Origin: Candidatus Pelagibacter ubique HIMB140
GTDB lineage: Bacteria; Pseudomonadota; Alphaproteobacteria; Pelagibacterales; Pelagibacteraceae
Length of the DNA: 64,000 nt
Assembly: GCF_025558165.1 (NCBI RefSeq)
Contig: NZ_LAMZ01000001.1
Coordinates: 62,001 to 126,000, forward strand
Direction: 5' to 3'
Positions 28,829 to 38,819 of this stretch are shown here, piece by piece (the stretch's first letter is position 1; each line of letters begins with the position of its first letter). The notes below the pieces were generated by a model, which was not told the DNA's origin, made no database searches, and was given only the letters and a program-made list of their open reading frames with translations. The position numbers and the translations under genes are program-made.

Positions 28829-29451
28829 TGAAATTAGATAAAATTAGCATAGACGGAAAAAAAGATACTATTGAAGTATTAGATAAAATATTTTCTGCAA
28901 AAATTAATCAAAAGTTAGTTGCTAGTGTTTTATATAAAACAAATGCTAACTACAAAGGTAGACACGCAAAAACTAAACAACAAAATGAAGTAAAAGGTCC
29001 AACATCAAAAATTTATGCACAAAAAGGAACTGGTGGAGCGAGACACGCTAGTAGAAAAGCTCCTATTTTTGTTGGTGGTGGTATAGCTCATGGTCCAAAA
29101 GGTGAATTAGCTTACAAAAAAAGAAAGTTAAATAAAAATGAAAAGAAACAAAGTGTTGCTTCTTTAATTACTGAAAAAAATAATAACAAGAACTTATTAA
29201 TTTTAAACGATTTTAATTCTGAAATTAAAAAAACAAAAGAAATGAATTCAATAATTAATAAACTAGAGATTTCTAATTCATTAATTATACTTGATAAAAA
29301 TTCTAAAGATAAGATAGAAAAATCTGTAAGAAATATTCCAAACGTAAAAGTTACTGACGTAAATCATTTTAGTGCTTATGATATTATAAAATTTAAGAAA
29401 GTTGTTTTTACTGAAAGTTCAGTAAAAGAATTGGAGAAAAGGTATTCTTAA
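28828..29451 (+). CDS. rplD: 50S ribosomal protein L4
   Basis: 207 residues. It lines the peptide exit tunnel with the extended loop GRHAKTKQQNEVKGPTSK followed by QKGTGGARH. In E. coli L4 also represses the S10 operon through the S10 leader, which has no counterpart here. Ends 1 bp before rplW. Confidence 0.98.
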   Translation: MKLDKISIDGKKDTIEVLDKIFSAKINQKLVASVLYKTNANYKGRHAKTKQQNEVKGPTSKIYAQKGTGGARHASRKAPIFVGGGIAHGPKGELAYKKRKLNKNEKKQSVASLITEKNNNKNLLILNDFNSEIKKTKEMNSIINKLEISNSLIILDKNSKDKIEKSVRNIPNVKVTDVNHFSAYDIIKFKKVVFTESSVKELEKRYS

Positions 29452-29452
29452 T

Positions 29453-29746
29453 ATGGATAAAATTCATTTATACGACAAAATTCTTTTTCCAGTTGTTACT
29501 GAGAAATCAACAAACCTATCAGAATTGAATAAAATTACTTTTAAGGTTCCTGATGGTGCTAATAAAAAAAACCTAAAAAAAAATATTGAAAAAATTTTTA
29601 AGGTTAATGTCACTAAAATCAACATCATCAATAAACAAAATAGAACTAAGCTCACTAGAGGTAAAAAAGTGAAAGTTTCAGGATACAAAAAAGCAATTAT
29701 AACTCTAAAAAAAGGTCAAAGCATTGATCTAACAACAGGAATTTAA
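29453..29746 (+). CDS. rplW: 50S ribosomal protein L23
   Basis: 97 residues. It sits at the tunnel exit and docks trigger factor and SRP. Starts MDKIHLYDKILFPVVTEKST, the usual family N terminus, and ends with the basic loop plus GYKKAIITLKKGQSID. 3 bp before rplB. Confidence 0.97.
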   Translation: MDKIHLYDKILFPVVTEKSTNLSELNKITFKVPDGANKKNLKKNIEKIFKVNVTKINIINKQNRTKLTRGKKVKVSGYKKAIITLKKGQSIDLTTGI

Positions 29747-29749
29747 GAA

Positions 29750-30589
29750 ATGGCATTAAAAACTTTTAAACCATACACAAAATCTACTAGAGGTACTATC
29801 TTAGTAGATAGAACAGGTCTATGGAAAGGCAAACCTTTTAAAACTCTTGTTTCTCCAAAAAATGCCATGAAGGGCAGAAATAACAATGGACACATCACTT
29901 CGATTAACAGAGCAGGTGGTCATAAGAAAATGTATAGACATGTTGATTTTTATAGAAAGAAATTTGACATGGAGGCTACTGTTGAAAGAATAGAATATGA
30001 TCCGAATAGATCTTGCTACATAATGTTGGTTAAATTTGAAGATGGAACTCATTCGTATTTTTTAGCTCCTCAAAAAATTAAAGTCGGAGATAAGATTGAG
30101 AGTGGATCGAAAAAAGAAATTAAAATTGGAAATTGCATGCCGTTACAAGATATACCTGTTGGCATCAATATTCATAACGTTGAAATTCAACCAGGTGGTG
30201 GTGGTAAAATAGCTAGAGCCGCTGGTTCTTCAGTTACAATTAGTGGATTAGATGGAAATTATAGTTTAATTAAATTAGCGTCAGGTGAAGTACGTAAAAT
30301 AGACTCTAGAGCTTTAGCTACTATTGGAATTTTAAGTAATCCTGATCAAAAAAATATTAAAATTGGAAAAGCTGGTAGATCAAGATGGTTAGGAAGAAGA
30401 CCTCATACTAGAGGTGTTGTTAAAAATCCAGTTGATCACCCACATGGAGGTGGTGAAGGTAAGTCAGCAGGAGGAAGGCATCCAGTCTCTCCAACAGGAC
30501 AATCAGCAAAAGGTTTAAAAACTAGAGATAATAAGAGAACAGATAAATTTATAGTTAAGAGAAGAAATAAAAGGAAGGATACTAAGTAA
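29750..30589 (+). CDS. rplB: 50S ribosomal protein L2
   Basis: 279 residues. It is needed for subunit joining and peptidyl transfer. The conserved C-terminal region [20 protein letters not shown] holds the functionally important histidine. An aggaat-type sequence precedes the ATG. The stop overlaps rpsS by one base. Confidence 0.99.
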   Translation: MALKTFKPYTKSTRGTILVDRTGLWKGKPFKTLVSPKNAMKGRNNNGHITSINRAGGHKKMYRHVDFYRKKFDMEATVERIEYDPNRSCYIMLVKFEDGTHSYFLAPQKIKVGDKIESGSKKEIKIGNCMPLQDIPVGINIHNVEIQPGGGGKIARAAGSSVTISGLDGNYSLIKLASGEVRKIDSRALATIGILSNPDQKNIKIGKAGRSRWLGRRPHTRGVVKNPVDHPHGGGEGKSAGGRHPVSPTGQSAKGLKTRDNKRTDKFIVKRRNKRKDTK

Positions 30590-30879
30590 TGGCTAGAGCT
30601 GTATGGAAAGGACCATTTGTTGAAGAAAGCTTGATGAAAAAAGTTGACAAGTACAAAGATGATCCGAAGAAAATTCCAATTAAAACTTGGTCTAGAAAAT
30701 CTACTATTCTTCCAGATTTTGTAGGGGTAGCTTTTCAAATATATAATGGTAAAAAATTTATTCCAATAACAGTATCAGAGGATATGGTTGGTCATAAATT
30801 AGGAGAGTTTGCGCCAACAAGAACTTTCTTTGGACACACACCAGCTGATAAGAAAGCTAAACCAGCAGAGAAAAAATAA
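30589..30879 (+). CDS. rpsS: 30S ribosomal protein S19
   Basis: 96 residues. Signature [20 protein letters not shown] followed by TRTFFGH; the first part is [16 protein letters not shown]. It binds the 16S 3' domain with S13. Short lysine-rich C-terminal tail. 2 bp before rplV. Confidence 0.98.
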   Translation: MARAVWKGPFVEESLMKKVDKYKDDPKKIPIKTWSRKSTILPDFVGVAFQIYNGKKFIPITVSEDMVGHKLGEFAPTRTFFGHTPADKKAKPAEKK

Positions 30880-30881
30880 TT

Positions 30882-31280
30882 ATGGGTAAGAAAAAGAAAA
30901 TTGATAAAAACAACGATAAGACTGTAAAGTCTATAAACAATGGAATTAGATCAAGCGTAAGAAAAATTAATCCAATTTTAAAAAGTATTGTTGGTAAAAA
31001 GGTTGATGTGGCTATTAGAGATCTGCAGTTTTCAGAAAAAAGAGTTACAAGAGATATAAGAAAGACAATTAGCTCAGCTGTTGCAAACGCTGAAAATAAC
31101 TTTCAATATGATATTGACAATTTAATTGTCAAGGAAGCGTATTGTGGAAAAAAAATTATTATGAAAAGATTTAGACCAAGAGCAAAAGGTAGAGCAGCAC
31201 CAATTTTAAAACCTTGGTCAACAGTAACTATAATTTTATCAGAGGCAAAACAAATGGAGAAACATGGGACAAAAGGTTAA
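30882..31280 (+). CDS. rplV: 50S ribosomal protein L22
   Basis: 132 residues. The N terminus has an extra lysine-rich stretch ([17 protein letters not shown]) before the family core; the tunnel-lining hairpin region includes [19 protein letters not shown]. The 3' end overlaps rpsC by 17 bp in another frame, the longest same-strand overlap in the ribosomal block, and the rpsC ribosome-binding site (GGAG) lies inside this gene. Confidence 0.97.
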   Translation: MGKKKKIDKNNDKTVKSINNGIRSSVRKINPILKSIVGKKVDVAIRDLQFSEKRVTRDIRKTISSAVANAENNFQYDIDNLIVKEAYCGKKIIMKRFRPRAKGRAAPILKPWSTVTIILSEAKQMEKHGTKG

Positions 31281-31944
31281 TCCTGTAGGTTTTAGATTAG
31301 GTGTAAACAGAGGTTGGGACTCTGTTTGGTATGCTAAGAAAAAAGATTTTGGCAACTATCTAATTGAAGATTTTAAAATAAGAGAATACATCAAGAAGAA
31401 TGTAATTAATTCAGGTGTATCTAAAGTGATGATAGAGAGAACATCAAACAAATGCTACGTTACAATTTACACATCTAGACCTGGATTTGTAATTGGTAAA
31501 AAAGGTAGTGATATTGATAAAATTAAAAATAACTTATCAAAATTTACGACAAATGAAGTCAACTTAAATATCAAAGAGGTTAAAAAACCTGAAACAAATG
31601 CATATTTAGTTGCTGAAAACATTGCACAACAGTTAGTCAAAAGAATTTCATACAGAAGAGCCATGAAAAGAGCTATGCAATCATGTATTAGACTAGGTGC
31701 AAAAGGGATTAAAGTTTCAGTAAGTGGAAGATTAGGTGGTAATGAGATCGCTAGAACTGAATGGTTAAGAGATGGTAGTATACCATCACACACTTTAAGA
31801 GCAGATATAGATTATGCAGAAGCGGAAGCTCTTACAACATATGGAATTATTGGAATTAAGGTTTGGATCTATAAAGGTGAAGTTTTTGCAAGAGAATTTA
31901 GCCAGGAAACAAACAAAGTCACTCCAAAGGAAGGTAAACAATAA
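31264..31944 (+). CDS. rpsC: 30S ribosomal protein S3
   Basis: 226 residues. It starts [20 protein letters not shown], the normal family start, which confirms the 17-bp overlap with rplV. The KH domain contains [17 protein letters not shown]; the C domain has [15 protein letters not shown]3 is at the mRNA entry site and takes part in helicase activity. One-base overlap with rplP. Confidence 0.99.
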   Translation: MGQKVNPVGFRLGVNRGWDSVWYAKKKDFGNYLIEDFKIREYIKKNVINSGVSKVMIERTSNKCYVTIYTSRPGFVIGKKGSDIDKIKNNLSKFTTNEVNLNIKEVKKPETNAYLVAENIAQQLVKRISYRRAMKRAMQSCIRLGAKGIKVSVSGRLGGNEIARTEWLRDGSIPSHTLRADIDYAEAEALTTYGIIGIKVWIYKGEVFAREFSQETNKVTPKEGKQ

Positions 31945-32354
31945 TGCTTCAGCCAGTAAGAACTAAATGGAGAAAAGCTCATAAAGGAAGAATTCACGGT
32001 AATGCTACTAGAGCAAGTACTATTAATTACGGTGCGTATGCCCTGAAGGCATTACAGCCTGAGAGAGTTACTGGAAAACAAATTGAAGCTGCTAGGGTTG
32101 CTTTAACTAGACACATGAAAAGACAAGGAAGAGTATGGACAAGAGTTTTTCCAAATATTCCAGTTTCTAAAAAACCAATAGAAGTTAGAATGGGTAAAGG
32201 AAAAGGGTCACCAGAATATTTTGCTTGTAGAGTGAAACCTGGAAGAATTTTATTTGAAGTTGATGGTGTTTCTGAACAAATTGCCAAAGAGGCACTTTAT
32301 AAAGCTTCAGCAAAGTTGCCAATAAAAACAAAGACAATAAAGAGATTTGCATAA
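31944..32354 (+). CDS. rplP: 50S ribosomal protein L16
   Basis: 136 residues, near the A-site tRNA. Family marks are [16 protein letters not shown] at the start, [16 protein letters not shown] in the middle and [20 protein letters not shown]. Followed directly by rpmC with no spacer. Confidence 0.98.
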   Translation: MLQPVRTKWRKAHKGRIHGNATRASTINYGAYALKALQPERVTGKQIEAARVALTRHMKRQGRVWTRVFPNIPVSKKPIEVRMGKGKGSPEYFACRVKPGRILFEVDGVSEQIAKEALYKASAKLPIKTKTIKRFA

Positions 32355-32546
32355 ATGAAAAAACAAGAGATTAAAAAATTAAGCAAAGATGAGGTTATCA
32401 AAAATATTGATAAGCTTAAAAAAGATTTATTTAATTTTCGATTTCAAAAAATGAATTCTCAAATAACTAATCCTGCAAAAATTGGAGAAACAAGAAAAAC
32501 AATTGCAAGATTGAAAACAATTTTAAAAGGAAAATCAAATGCCTAA
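32355..32546 (+). CDS. rpmC: 50S ribosomal protein L29
   Basis: 63 residues, two-helix protein near the tunnel exit next to L23. The core FNFRFQKMNSQITNPAKIGE matches the family. Starts at the base after the rplP stop and overlaps rpsQ by 8 bp. Confidence 0.95.
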   Translation: MKKQEIKKLSKDEVIKNIDKLKKDLFNFRFQKMNSQITNPAKIGETRKTIARLKTILKGKSNA

Positions 32547-32775
32547 AAAAATATTAACAGGAGTGGTGATAAGCGATAAACCCAATAAAACAATTACAGT
32601 TATGGTAGAGAGAAAATATTCACACCCTGTATTGAAAAAAGTAATTAGAGTGAGAAAAAATTACAATGCTCATGATGAAAATAATACATTTAAAAAAGGT
32701 GATAAAGTTTCAATTATTGAAAGCAAACCATTTTCAAAAAATAAAAAGTTTCAAGTTATGGAGAATAATAAATAA
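32539..32775 (+). CDS. rpsQ: 30S ribosomal protein S17
   Basis: 78 residues, OB-fold protein that binds 16S early in assembly. Recognised by [18 protein letters not shown] followed by [11 protein letters not shown] and [17 protein letters not shown]. Overlaps rpmC by 8 bp and rplN by one base. Confidence 0.97.
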   Translation: MPKKILTGVVISDKPNKTITVMVERKYSHPVLKKVIRVRKNYNAHDENNTFKKGDKVSIIESKPFSKNKKFQVMENNK

Positions 32776-33143
32776 TGATTGGTGTACAGACAGAATTACA
32801 AGTTGCTGACAATACTGGTGCAAAAAGAATAGAGTGCATCAAAGTATTGGGTGGATCTAAAAGAAGATATGCCAGCATTGGAGATACAATTGTAATTGCT
32901 GTGAAAGAGGCTATCCCTAAGGGCAAAGTAAAGAAAGGAACCGTTCATAAAGCTGTAGTAGTAAGAGTTAAAAAAGGAATTCATAGAAACGATGGATCAA
33001 AAGTAAAATTTGATAATAATGCAGCAGTATTAGTTGACGATAAGGGTGAACCAGTTGGTACTAGAATATTTGGCCCTGTTACTAGAGAATTAAGAAGTAG
33101 AGGGCAAATGAAAATAATTTCACTAGCACCGGAGGTTTTATAA
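32775..33143 (+). CDS. rplN: 50S ribosomal protein L14
   Basis: 122 residues. It lies at the subunit interface and forms bridges. Marks are [19 protein letters not shown] at the start and [26 protein letters not shown] sequence near its 3' end provides a strong ribosome-binding site for rplX. Confidence 0.98.
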   Translation: MIGVQTELQVADNTGAKRIECIKVLGGSKRRYASIGDTIVIAVKEAIPKGKVKKGTVHKAVVVRVKKGIHRNDGSKVKFDNNAAVLVDDKGEPVGTRIFGPVTRELRSRGQMKIISLAPEVL

Positions 33144-33144
33144 G

Positions 33145-33390
33145 ATGATTAAAAAAGGTCTAAAAGTAAGAGTGCTAACTGGAAAAGACAAAAAAAAAGA
33201 AGGTGAAGTTATCGAAATCGACAGAGCGAATAATAGAGCCAAAGTAAAAGAAATTAATATGGTTAAAAAACACGTTAAAACAACAAAAGAGAAAAAAGGT
33301 GGTATTTTTTCAAAAGAAGGTTTTATTCATTTATCAAACTTAAAATTAATAGATGAAAAAGCAGAAAAGAAAAAAGAGGCTAAGAAATAA
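33145..33390 (+). CDS. rplX: 50S ribosomal protein L24
   Basis: 81 residues, shorter than most bacterial L24 (about 100-105). The KOW motif is intact: [20 protein letters not shown] at 4-23. The missing length is in the C-terminal half, which here collapses to a lysine-rich tail. L24 starts large-subunit assembly. The GGAGG site upstream is one of the clearest Shine-Dalgarno sequences in the window. One-base overlap with rplE. Confidence 0.95.
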   Translation: MIKKGLKVRVLTGKDKKKEGEVIEIDRANNRAKVKEINMVKKHVKTTKEKKGGIFSKEGFIHLSNLKLIDEKAEKKKEAKK

Positions 33391-33944
33391 TGACTCCAAG
33401 ATTAAAAGAAATTTTTAATAAAGAAATACAACCAGCTTTAAAAGACCAATTTGGCTTCAAAAATATTTATATGGCGCCAAGAATTGAAAAAATTGTTTTA
33501 AATATGGGTCTTGGTTTAGATGGTTCAGATTCTAAAATTCTTAAATCATGTGAAGAGGATATGGCTAAGATAACAGGCCAAAAACCTGTAACTACAAAAT
33601 TTAAAAAATCTGTAGCTAATTTTAAGACAAGAAAAGGATCTAATGCGGGCTTAAAAGTAACTTTAAGAAAAAACAAAATGTATGAATTTTTAGATAGATT
33701 AGTAAATATTGCTCTTCCTAGAATTAAAGATTTCAGAGGATTGTCGCCAAAAGGTTTTGATAAATTCGGAAATTATACTTTTGGCATAAAAGAACATATC
33801 ATCTTTCCCGAAGTTAGTTTTGATAGAGCTGATAAAGTTAGAGGCCTAGATATCGTTATTGTTATAAAAGCAATTAACAAAGAGCACAGCTTTGCATTAT
33901 TAGAAAAAATGAATTTTCCATTTATTAAAAAAGGAGACAATTAA
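33390..33944 (+). CDS. rplE: 50S ribosomal protein L5
   Basis: 184 residues. It binds 5S rRNA and contacts the P-site tRNA. Marks are [31 protein letters not shown] and [12 protein letters not shown]. Two bp before rpsN. Confidence 0.98.
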   Translation: MTPRLKEIFNKEIQPALKDQFGFKNIYMAPRIEKIVLNMGLGLDGSDSKILKSCEEDMAKITGQKPVTTKFKKSVANFKTRKGSNAGLKVTLRKNKMYEFLDRLVNIALPRIKDFRGLSPKGFDKFGNYTFGIKEHIIFPEVSFDRADKVRGLDIVIVIKAINKEHSFALLEKMNFPFIKKGDN

Positions 33945-33946
33945 AA

Positions 33947-34252
33947 ATGGCTAAACTTAGTGCTGTAAATAAAAACAAAAAAAGAATTAAACTTTCAGAC
34001 AAAATGTTCAAGAAAAGACAAAATTTGAAAAAAATAATAATGGATAAAAAACTACCATTAGAGGAAAGGTTTAAGGCACAGCAAAAATTATCAAAGTTGC
34101 CAAGAAATTCAGCTAAAACAAGAGTGATGAATAGATGTGAGATAACAGGTAGACCACATGGTGTTTATAGAAAATTAAAAATATCAAGAATTGCTCTTAG
34201 ACAATTAGGATTACAAGGAAAAATACCTGGCTTAGTTAAGTCTAGCTGGTAG
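33947..34252 (+). CDS. rpsN: 30S ribosomal protein S14 (zinc-independent form)
   Basis: 101 residues, so the long form without the paired CxxC zinc ligands of the 61-residue type. Marks are [20 protein letters not shown] and [20 protein letters not shown] at the C terminus. An AGGAAGGA sequence after its stop serves rpsH. Confidence 0.97.
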   Translation: MAKLSAVNKNKKRIKLSDKMFKKRQNLKKIIMDKKLPLEERFKAQQKLSKLPRNSAKTRVMNRCEITGRPHGVYRKLKISRIALRQLGLQGKIPGLVKSSW

Positions 34253-34263
34253 GAAGGAAAATT

Positions 34264-34659
34264 ATGAGTTTAAGTGACCCAATAGGAGATATGATAGCTA
34301 GAGTTAAGAATGCTCAAGCGAGAAATCATAAAAAAGTAGATCTGCCATCATCAAACTTTAAATCAAAAATTGCAGATATACTTAAAAACGAAGGTTTTAT
34401 AAAAGACTTTAAAATTAGTTCAGAGGATAGTAAACCAACATTGTCTTTAGAACTTAAATATCACTCTGGTAGCCCAGTTATCAGTGCATTTGAAAGAGTT
34501 TCAAAACCAGGAAGAAGAATTTTTTCTAGTGCCGAGGGTTTACCTAAAATTAATAACGGTCTTGGTATTGCAATAGTTTCTACACCAAAAGGTGTAATGA
34601 CTGATATTGACGCCAGAAAACAACGTGTTGGTGGCGAAATTATTTGTAAGGTATTTTAA
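34264..34659 (+). CDS. rpsH: 30S ribosomal protein S8
   Basis: 131 residues. It binds the central domain of 16S; in E. coli it also represses the spc operon at the rplE start. Begins SLSDPIGDMIARVKNAQARN; the C-terminal part has GIAIVSTPKGVMTDIDARKQ. It is preceded by a strong AGGAAGGA ribosome-binding site. One-base overlap with rplF. Confidence 0.98.
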   Translation: MSLSDPIGDMIARVKNAQARNHKKVDLPSSNFKSKIADILKNEGFIKDFKISSEDSKPTLSLELKYHSGSPVISAFERVSKPGRRIFSSAEGLPKINNGLGIAIVSTPKGVMTDIDARKQRVGGEIICKVF

Positions 34660-35198
34660 TGTCTAAAATTGGAAAAATAAATATATCAATCCCTGAAAAA
34701 GTTAAAGTGGCTTTAGCTGGCAATATTATAAATATAGAAGGGCCATTAGGAAAGAAATCAATAAATATTGATTTGGATATGTTTAATTTGGATATTAAAG
34801 AAGGAAAAGAAATTTCAATAAAACCAAAAAAAATTGACCAAAATTCTAAACGACTTTGGGGCATGAACAGAAGTCTAATTAATAATGCCGTGATTGGCTC
34901 AAGTACTGGCTACGAAAAAGTGTTAGAGCTTGTAGGTGTTGGATATAGGGCGGCATTAAAAGGAAATCAGCTAAATTTACAATTGGGCTACAGTCATGAT
35001 ATTGATTTTGATATTCCAGAGGGAATTAAAATTGCTGTAGAAAAACAAACTACACTTAAGATCACTGGATCTGACAAACAATTAGTTGGTGAAGTTGCAT
35101 CAAAAATTAAAACATTTAGAAAAATTGAACCATATAAGGGCAAAGGTGTTAGGGAAAAAGGCCAATATGTTCTTAAAAAAGAAGGTAAGAAAAAATAA
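34659..35198 (+). CDS. rplF: 50S ribosomal protein L6
   Basis: 179 residues, two repeated L6 folds. Marks are [19 protein letters not shown] at the start and [18 protein letters not shown] at the end. It is located near the sarcin-ricin loop. One-base overlap with rplR. Confidence 0.98.
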   Translation: MSKIGKINISIPEKVKVALAGNIINIEGPLGKKSINIDLDMFNLDIKEGKEISIKPKKIDQNSKRLWGMNRSLINNAVIGSSTGYEKVLELVGVGYRAALKGNQLNLQLGYSHDIDFDIPEGIKIAVEKQTTLKITGSDKQLVGEVASKIKTFRKIEPYKGKGVREKGQYVLKKEGKKK

Positions 35199-35554
35199 TG
35201 AAACTAAACACTAGTATTAGAAAAAGATTTAGAGTTAGCAACAAAGTAAAAAAAGTTGCTCCAAAAGATAGATTTAGATTAAGTATTTCAAGATCTGCCA
35301 AAAATATTTCAGCTCAAATCATTGATGATACAAAAAAAGTAACTTTGTTATCAGCTTCATCCATTGAGAAAGATTTAAAATCATCTGATAAAATTAACAA
35401 AACAGAGCTTTCAAAATTAGTTGCCCAAAAACTTGCAAAAAAAGCTCAGGAAAAAAATATTACAAAAATTTATTTTGATAGAGGATCTTATAAATATCAT
35501 GGTAGAATCAAAGCATTTGCAGACACGTTAAGAGAAAATGGGATGGAATTTTAA
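35198..35554 (+). CDS. rplR: 50S ribosomal protein L18
   Basis: 118 residues. It binds 5S rRNA with L5. The basic N terminus [20 protein letters not shown] and the core [20 protein letters not shown] identify it. 2 bp before rpsE. Confidence 0.97.
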   Translation: MKLNTSIRKRFRVSNKVKKVAPKDRFRLSISRSAKNISAQIIDDTKKVTLLSASSIEKDLKSSDKINKTELSKLVAQKLAKKAQEKNITKIYFDRGSYKYHGRIKAFADTLRENGMEF

Positions 35555-35556
35555 TT

Positions 35557-36072
35557 ATGGAAAATAACAAAGACAAAAAAACAGACGATATTTTAGAAAA
35601 GTTAGTTCATATCAACAGAATTACAAAAGTTGTAAAAGGTGGAAGAAGATTTGGTTTTTCAGCTCTTGTAGTGGTAGGAAATCAGGCTGGAAAAATTGGA
35701 ATAGCACACGCTAAAGCAAAACAAGTTCCAGATGCAATTAAAAAAGCTAATGAAATGGCGAGAAGAAAATTAACACATATACCTTTGAGAGAAGGAAGAA
35801 CAATTCATCACGATGTTAAAGCTAAAGATGGCTCTGGTAGAATAGTTTTAAGAGCAGCATCAAAAGGTACAGGTATTATTGCAGGTGGTCCAGTTAGAGC
35901 AGTATGCGAGGTATTGGGTGTAAAAGATATTGTTGCTAAATCAATGGGCACATCAAATGCACACAATGTGATTAGAGCTACTATTAAAGCTTTAATGAAG
36001 CAAAATTCACCAAAACAAATTTCAGCAATAAGAAATAAAAAAATATCAGAAATTATTGAAAAAAGAGGATAA
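35557..36072 (+). CDS. rpsE: 30S ribosomal protein S5
   Basis: 171 residues. It takes part in decoding accuracy and mRNA unwinding. The dsRBD-like N part has VVKGGRRFGFSALVVVGNQ, and the C part has GTGIIAGGPVRAVCEVLGV. The stop overlaps the rplO start by one base, so the usual rpmD (L30) gene between S5 and L15 is missing here. Confidence 0.98.
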   Translation: MENNKDKKTDDILEKLVHINRITKVVKGGRRFGFSALVVVGNQAGKIGIAHAKAKQVPDAIKKANEMARRKLTHIPLREGRTIHHDVKAKDGSGRIVLRAASKGTGIIAGGPVRAVCEVLGVKDIVAKSMGTSNAHNVIRATIKALMKQNSPKQISAIRNKKISEIIEKRG

Positions 36073-36524
36073 TGATTACATTAAATACAAGACAGAAAAT
36101 TAATAAACCTAAAATTAGAGTAGGAAGAGGTATTGGTTCTGGAAAAGGTAAGACATCTGGTAGAGGTGTTAAAGGTCAAAAATCTAGATCTGGTGTTGCA
36201 ATAAAAAGTTTTGAAGGTGGTCAAATGCCTTTATACAGAAGATTACCTAAAAGAGGTTTTAATCCAATTTCAAGAGAAAACATTGCAATTTTAAACTTGG
36301 AAAAAATTCAGTCTTATATCGATAAAAAAAATATTAATCCTAATGAAGTATTAAATTCTTCATCTTTAAAGAAATTAAAGTTAATTAATAAAAACTCTAC
36401 AAAGTTAAAAATATTAGGTACTGGAGAGTTAAAAGATAAAATTAATATTGAGGCTGACTTGGCATCAAAATCAGCAATAGAAAAACTAGAAAAAATTGGT
36501 GGATCTATTCAATTAAAAAAATAA
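36072..36524 (+). CDS. rplO: 50S ribosomal protein L15
   Basis: 150 residues. The glycine/arginine-rich N terminus VGRGIGSGKGKTSGRGVKGQ is characteristic, and FEGGQMPLYRRLPKRGF follows. It directly follows rpsE and precedes secY by 9 bp. Confidence 0.97.
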   Translation: MITLNTRQKINKPKIRVGRGIGSGKGKTSGRGVKGQKSRSGVAIKSFEGGQMPLYRRLPKRGFNPISRENIAILNLEKIQSYIDKKNINPNEVLNSSSLKKLKLINKNSTKLKILGTGELKDKINIEADLASKSAIEKLEKIGGSIQLKK

Positions 36525-36533
36525 TTTGTTTAA

Positions 36534-37814
36534 ATGAGCGCATCATCTTCAACAAATGATCTAAGAAATAGAATAATTTTTACCATAGCAATCCTTGCGG
36601 TATATAGATTTGGTACGTTTGTTCCTTTACCAGGAATTGATCCAGAACAATTAAAAATCATGATGGATGGTAATCAAAAAGGTTTACTTGGTATGTTTAA
36701 TGTTTTTGCTGGTGGTGCCGTCAGTAGAATGGCAATTTTCGCGCTTGGTATAATGCCATACATATCATCAGCTATTATAGTTCAGTTGTTAACAGGGGTT
36801 TCTGATTATTTTAAGAATTTAAAGGCTCAGGGAGAAACTGGCAGAGCAAAGATTACTCAAATTACAAGATATGGAACAGTTTTACTCGCTACAGTTCAAG
36901 GTTATGGTTTGTCGGTAGGTTTAGAGTCTTCTGCAGATTTAGTAATTAATCCAGGAGCATTTTTTAAAATTACAACAGTAACAACCATTGTAGCTGGTAC
37001 AATTTTTCTTATGTGGTTGGGAGAACAAATCACTCAAAGAGGAATTGGAAATGGAATTTCTTTAATTATTTTTGCCGGTATCGTTGCTGAAATACCTAGA
37101 GCTTTAGTTACAACTTTTGAATTAGGTAGAACAGGCGCTGTATCAACTTTCATGATCTTAGCAATTTTTGTTCTTTTAATATTAACTATTTTATTTGTTG
37201 TTTTTATGGAGAGAGCTTTAAGAAAAATTCTTATCAATTACCCTAAAAGACAAATGGGAAACAAAATGTATGGTGGAGAGTCTTCTCATTTACCACTAAA
37301 AATTAATCAAGCAGGAGTAATACCAGCAATTTTTGCCTCTGCTTTATTATTGTTACCAGTTACTTTTTCTAATTTTTCTTTTTCAAACAATGAAACTTTT
37401 TTAAACTTAAGTTCTTATTTCACTCAAGGTCAGCCTTTGTACATGTTGCTATATGCATCTGGTATAATATTTTTCACATTTTTCTATACTTCAATTACAT
37501 TTAACCCAACTGAGACTGCAGAAAACTTAAGAAAATATGGTGGCTTTGTACCAGGAATTAGACCTGGTGAAAGTACAGCATTATATATTGAAAATATTTT
37601 AACTAAACTTACTACAATAGGTGCTCTATATTTGACACTTGTATGTTTAATGCCAGAATTTTTAATAGCTAATTACCCAATTCCTTTTTATTTGGGTGGT
37701 GCATCTATTCTTATTGTTGTTGTTGTAGCCATTGATACTGTAACTCAAATTCAAACAAGATTAATGAGCTCGCAATACGAACAATTAATTAAGAAAACTA
37801 AATTTGGAAAGTAA
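36534..37814 (+). CDS. secY: Preprotein translocase channel subunit SecY
   Basis: 426 residues with about ten transmembrane helices. It forms the inner-membrane export channel with SecE and SecG. Marks are YRFGTFVPLPGIDPEQL near the start and TFFYTSITFNPTETAENLRK followed by YGGFVPGIRPG, the cytoplasmic loop that binds SecA and ribosomes. No space separates it from adk. Confidence 0.98.
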   Translation: MSASSSTNDLRNRIIFTIAILAVYRFGTFVPLPGIDPEQLKIMMDGNQKGLLGMFNVFAGGAVSRMAIFALGIMPYISSAIIVQLLTGVSDYFKNLKAQGETGRAKITQITRYGTVLLATVQGYGLSVGLESSADLVINPGAFFKITTVTTIVAGTIFLMWLGEQITQRGIGNGISLIIFAGIVAEIPRALVTTFELGRTGAVSTFMILAIFVLLILTILFVVFMERALRKILINYPKRQMGNKMYGGESSHLPLKINQAGVIPAIFASALLLLPVTFSNFSFSNNETFLNLSSYFTQGQPLYMLLYASGIIFFTFFYTSITFNPTETAENLRKYGGFVPGIRPGESTALYIENILTKLTTIGALYLTLVCLMPEFLIANYPIPFYLGGASILIVVVVAIDTVTQIQTRLMSSQYEQLIKKTKFGK

Positions 37815-38378
37815 GTGAATATAGTTTTGTTTGGACCGCCTGGTGCTGGTAAAGGTACTCAAGCTAAATATTTAGTAAAGAAATTAAATTCCTTTCAAAT
37901 CTCAACTGGTGAACTTTTAAGAGAAGAAATATATAAAAATTCAGACATTGGTAAGACAATAACCAATGACATGAAAAATGGTAAATTTGTAAGTGATGAA
38001 ATTGTAAATAAACTTATTGAAAATTTAGTTTCTGACCCTCAAAAAAAAAATAGATTAATATTTGATGGATACCCTAGATCTTTGAGCCAAGCCAAAAATT
38101 TAGATATTTTACTGGAGGCATCAAGTCAAAAGATAGATTTAATTTTATATCTCAAAGTTGATAAAGATACAGTGGTAAAAAGACTAGAGAAAAGAAAAAT
38201 TATTGAAAATAGATCAGACGATGAAACAAGTACTATTCTAAAACGTTTTGATACATACATGAACACAACAGAGCCAGTACTGAATTACTACTCAGAGAAT
38301 CCTAAATTTAAGGAAATTGATGGAAGCTTAGAAATAGACGAAATAACAAGGAAAATAGACACTTTTATAAATGTTTAA
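37815..38378 (+). CDS. adk: Adenylate kinase
   Basis: 187 residues. It interconverts ATP+AMP and 2 ADP. P-loop GPPGAGKGTQ at 7-16; FDGYPRSLSQA is the AMP-binding region; the LID is the short form (KRKIIENRSDDET). The start is GTG, in the base after the secY TAA; MNIVLFGPPGAGKG fits the family N terminus well, so the GTG is well supported. A promoter-like element for rpsM begins shortly after the stop. Confidence 0.96.
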   Translation: MNIVLFGPPGAGKGTQAKYLVKKLNSFQISTGELLREEIYKNSDIGKTITNDMKNGKFVSDEIVNKLIENLVSDPQKKNRLIFDGYPRSLSQAKNLDILLEASSQKIDLILYLKVDKDTVVKRLEKRKIIENRSDDETSTILKRFDTYMNTTEPVLNYYSENPKFKEIDGSLEIDEITRKIDTFINV

Positions 38379-38382
38379 GACG

Positions 38383-38410
38383 TTGACTTTGATTAATCTT
38401 CTTATATAAA
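38383..38410 (+). promoter_or_regulatory. Candidate internal promoter for rpsM-rpsK-rpoA-rplQ
   Basis: TTGACT (38383-38388), 16-nt spacer and TATAAA (38405-38410), located in the 55-bp adk-rpsM gap and about 24 nt before the rpsM ATG. Both boxes are near consensus. The predicted start (about 38417) would leave a leader of under 20 nt. It would let the alpha-operon genes be expressed apart from the genes upstream. Confidence 0.6.
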
Positions 38411-38433
38411 AGGCACAATTTATCACAAAAATT

Positions 38434-38817
38434 ATGGCTCGTATCGCAGGTATAAACATTCCACAAAATAAACTTGTCCACATTGGACTTACTTATATTT
38501 ATGGAATTGGAGATAAATTCTCACAACAAATTTGTTCTTCTCTAGAAATTCCAAGAGCCAAAAGAGTGAATGAGTTAACTGATGATGAAATTTTAAAAAT
38601 AAGAGAATACATTGATCAAAATTTTAAAGTCGAAGGTGATCTTAGAAGAGATTATTCTTTAAGTATTAAAAGATTAATAGATCTTGCATGTTATCGAGGA
38701 ACAAGACATAGAAAAAAATTACCTGTAAGAGGTCAAAGAACAAGATGTAATGCAAGAACAAGAAAAGGGAAAGCAATCGCTATTGCAGGGAAGAAATTAA
38801 CACCAACTAAAAAATAA
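38434..38817 (+). CDS. rpsM: 30S ribosomal protein S13
   Basis: 127 residues. It contacts the P-site tRNA and bridges to the large subunit. Begins [38 protein letters not shown] and [10 protein letters not shown] near the end are typical. First gene after the candidate internal promoter. 2 bp before rpsK. Confidence 0.98.
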   Translation: MARIAGINIPQNKLVHIGLTYIYGIGDKFSQQICSSLEIPRAKRVNELTDDEILKIREYIDQNFKVEGDLRRDYSLSIKRLIDLACYRGTRHRKKLPVRGQRTRCNARTRKGKAIAIAGKKLTPTKK

Positions 38818-38819
38818 TA

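Noticed and set aside
30436..30738. 100-codon open frame antisense to rplB/rpsS
   Set aside because: Low-complexity reverse complement of conserved ribosomal genes; no promoter or ribosome-binding site.
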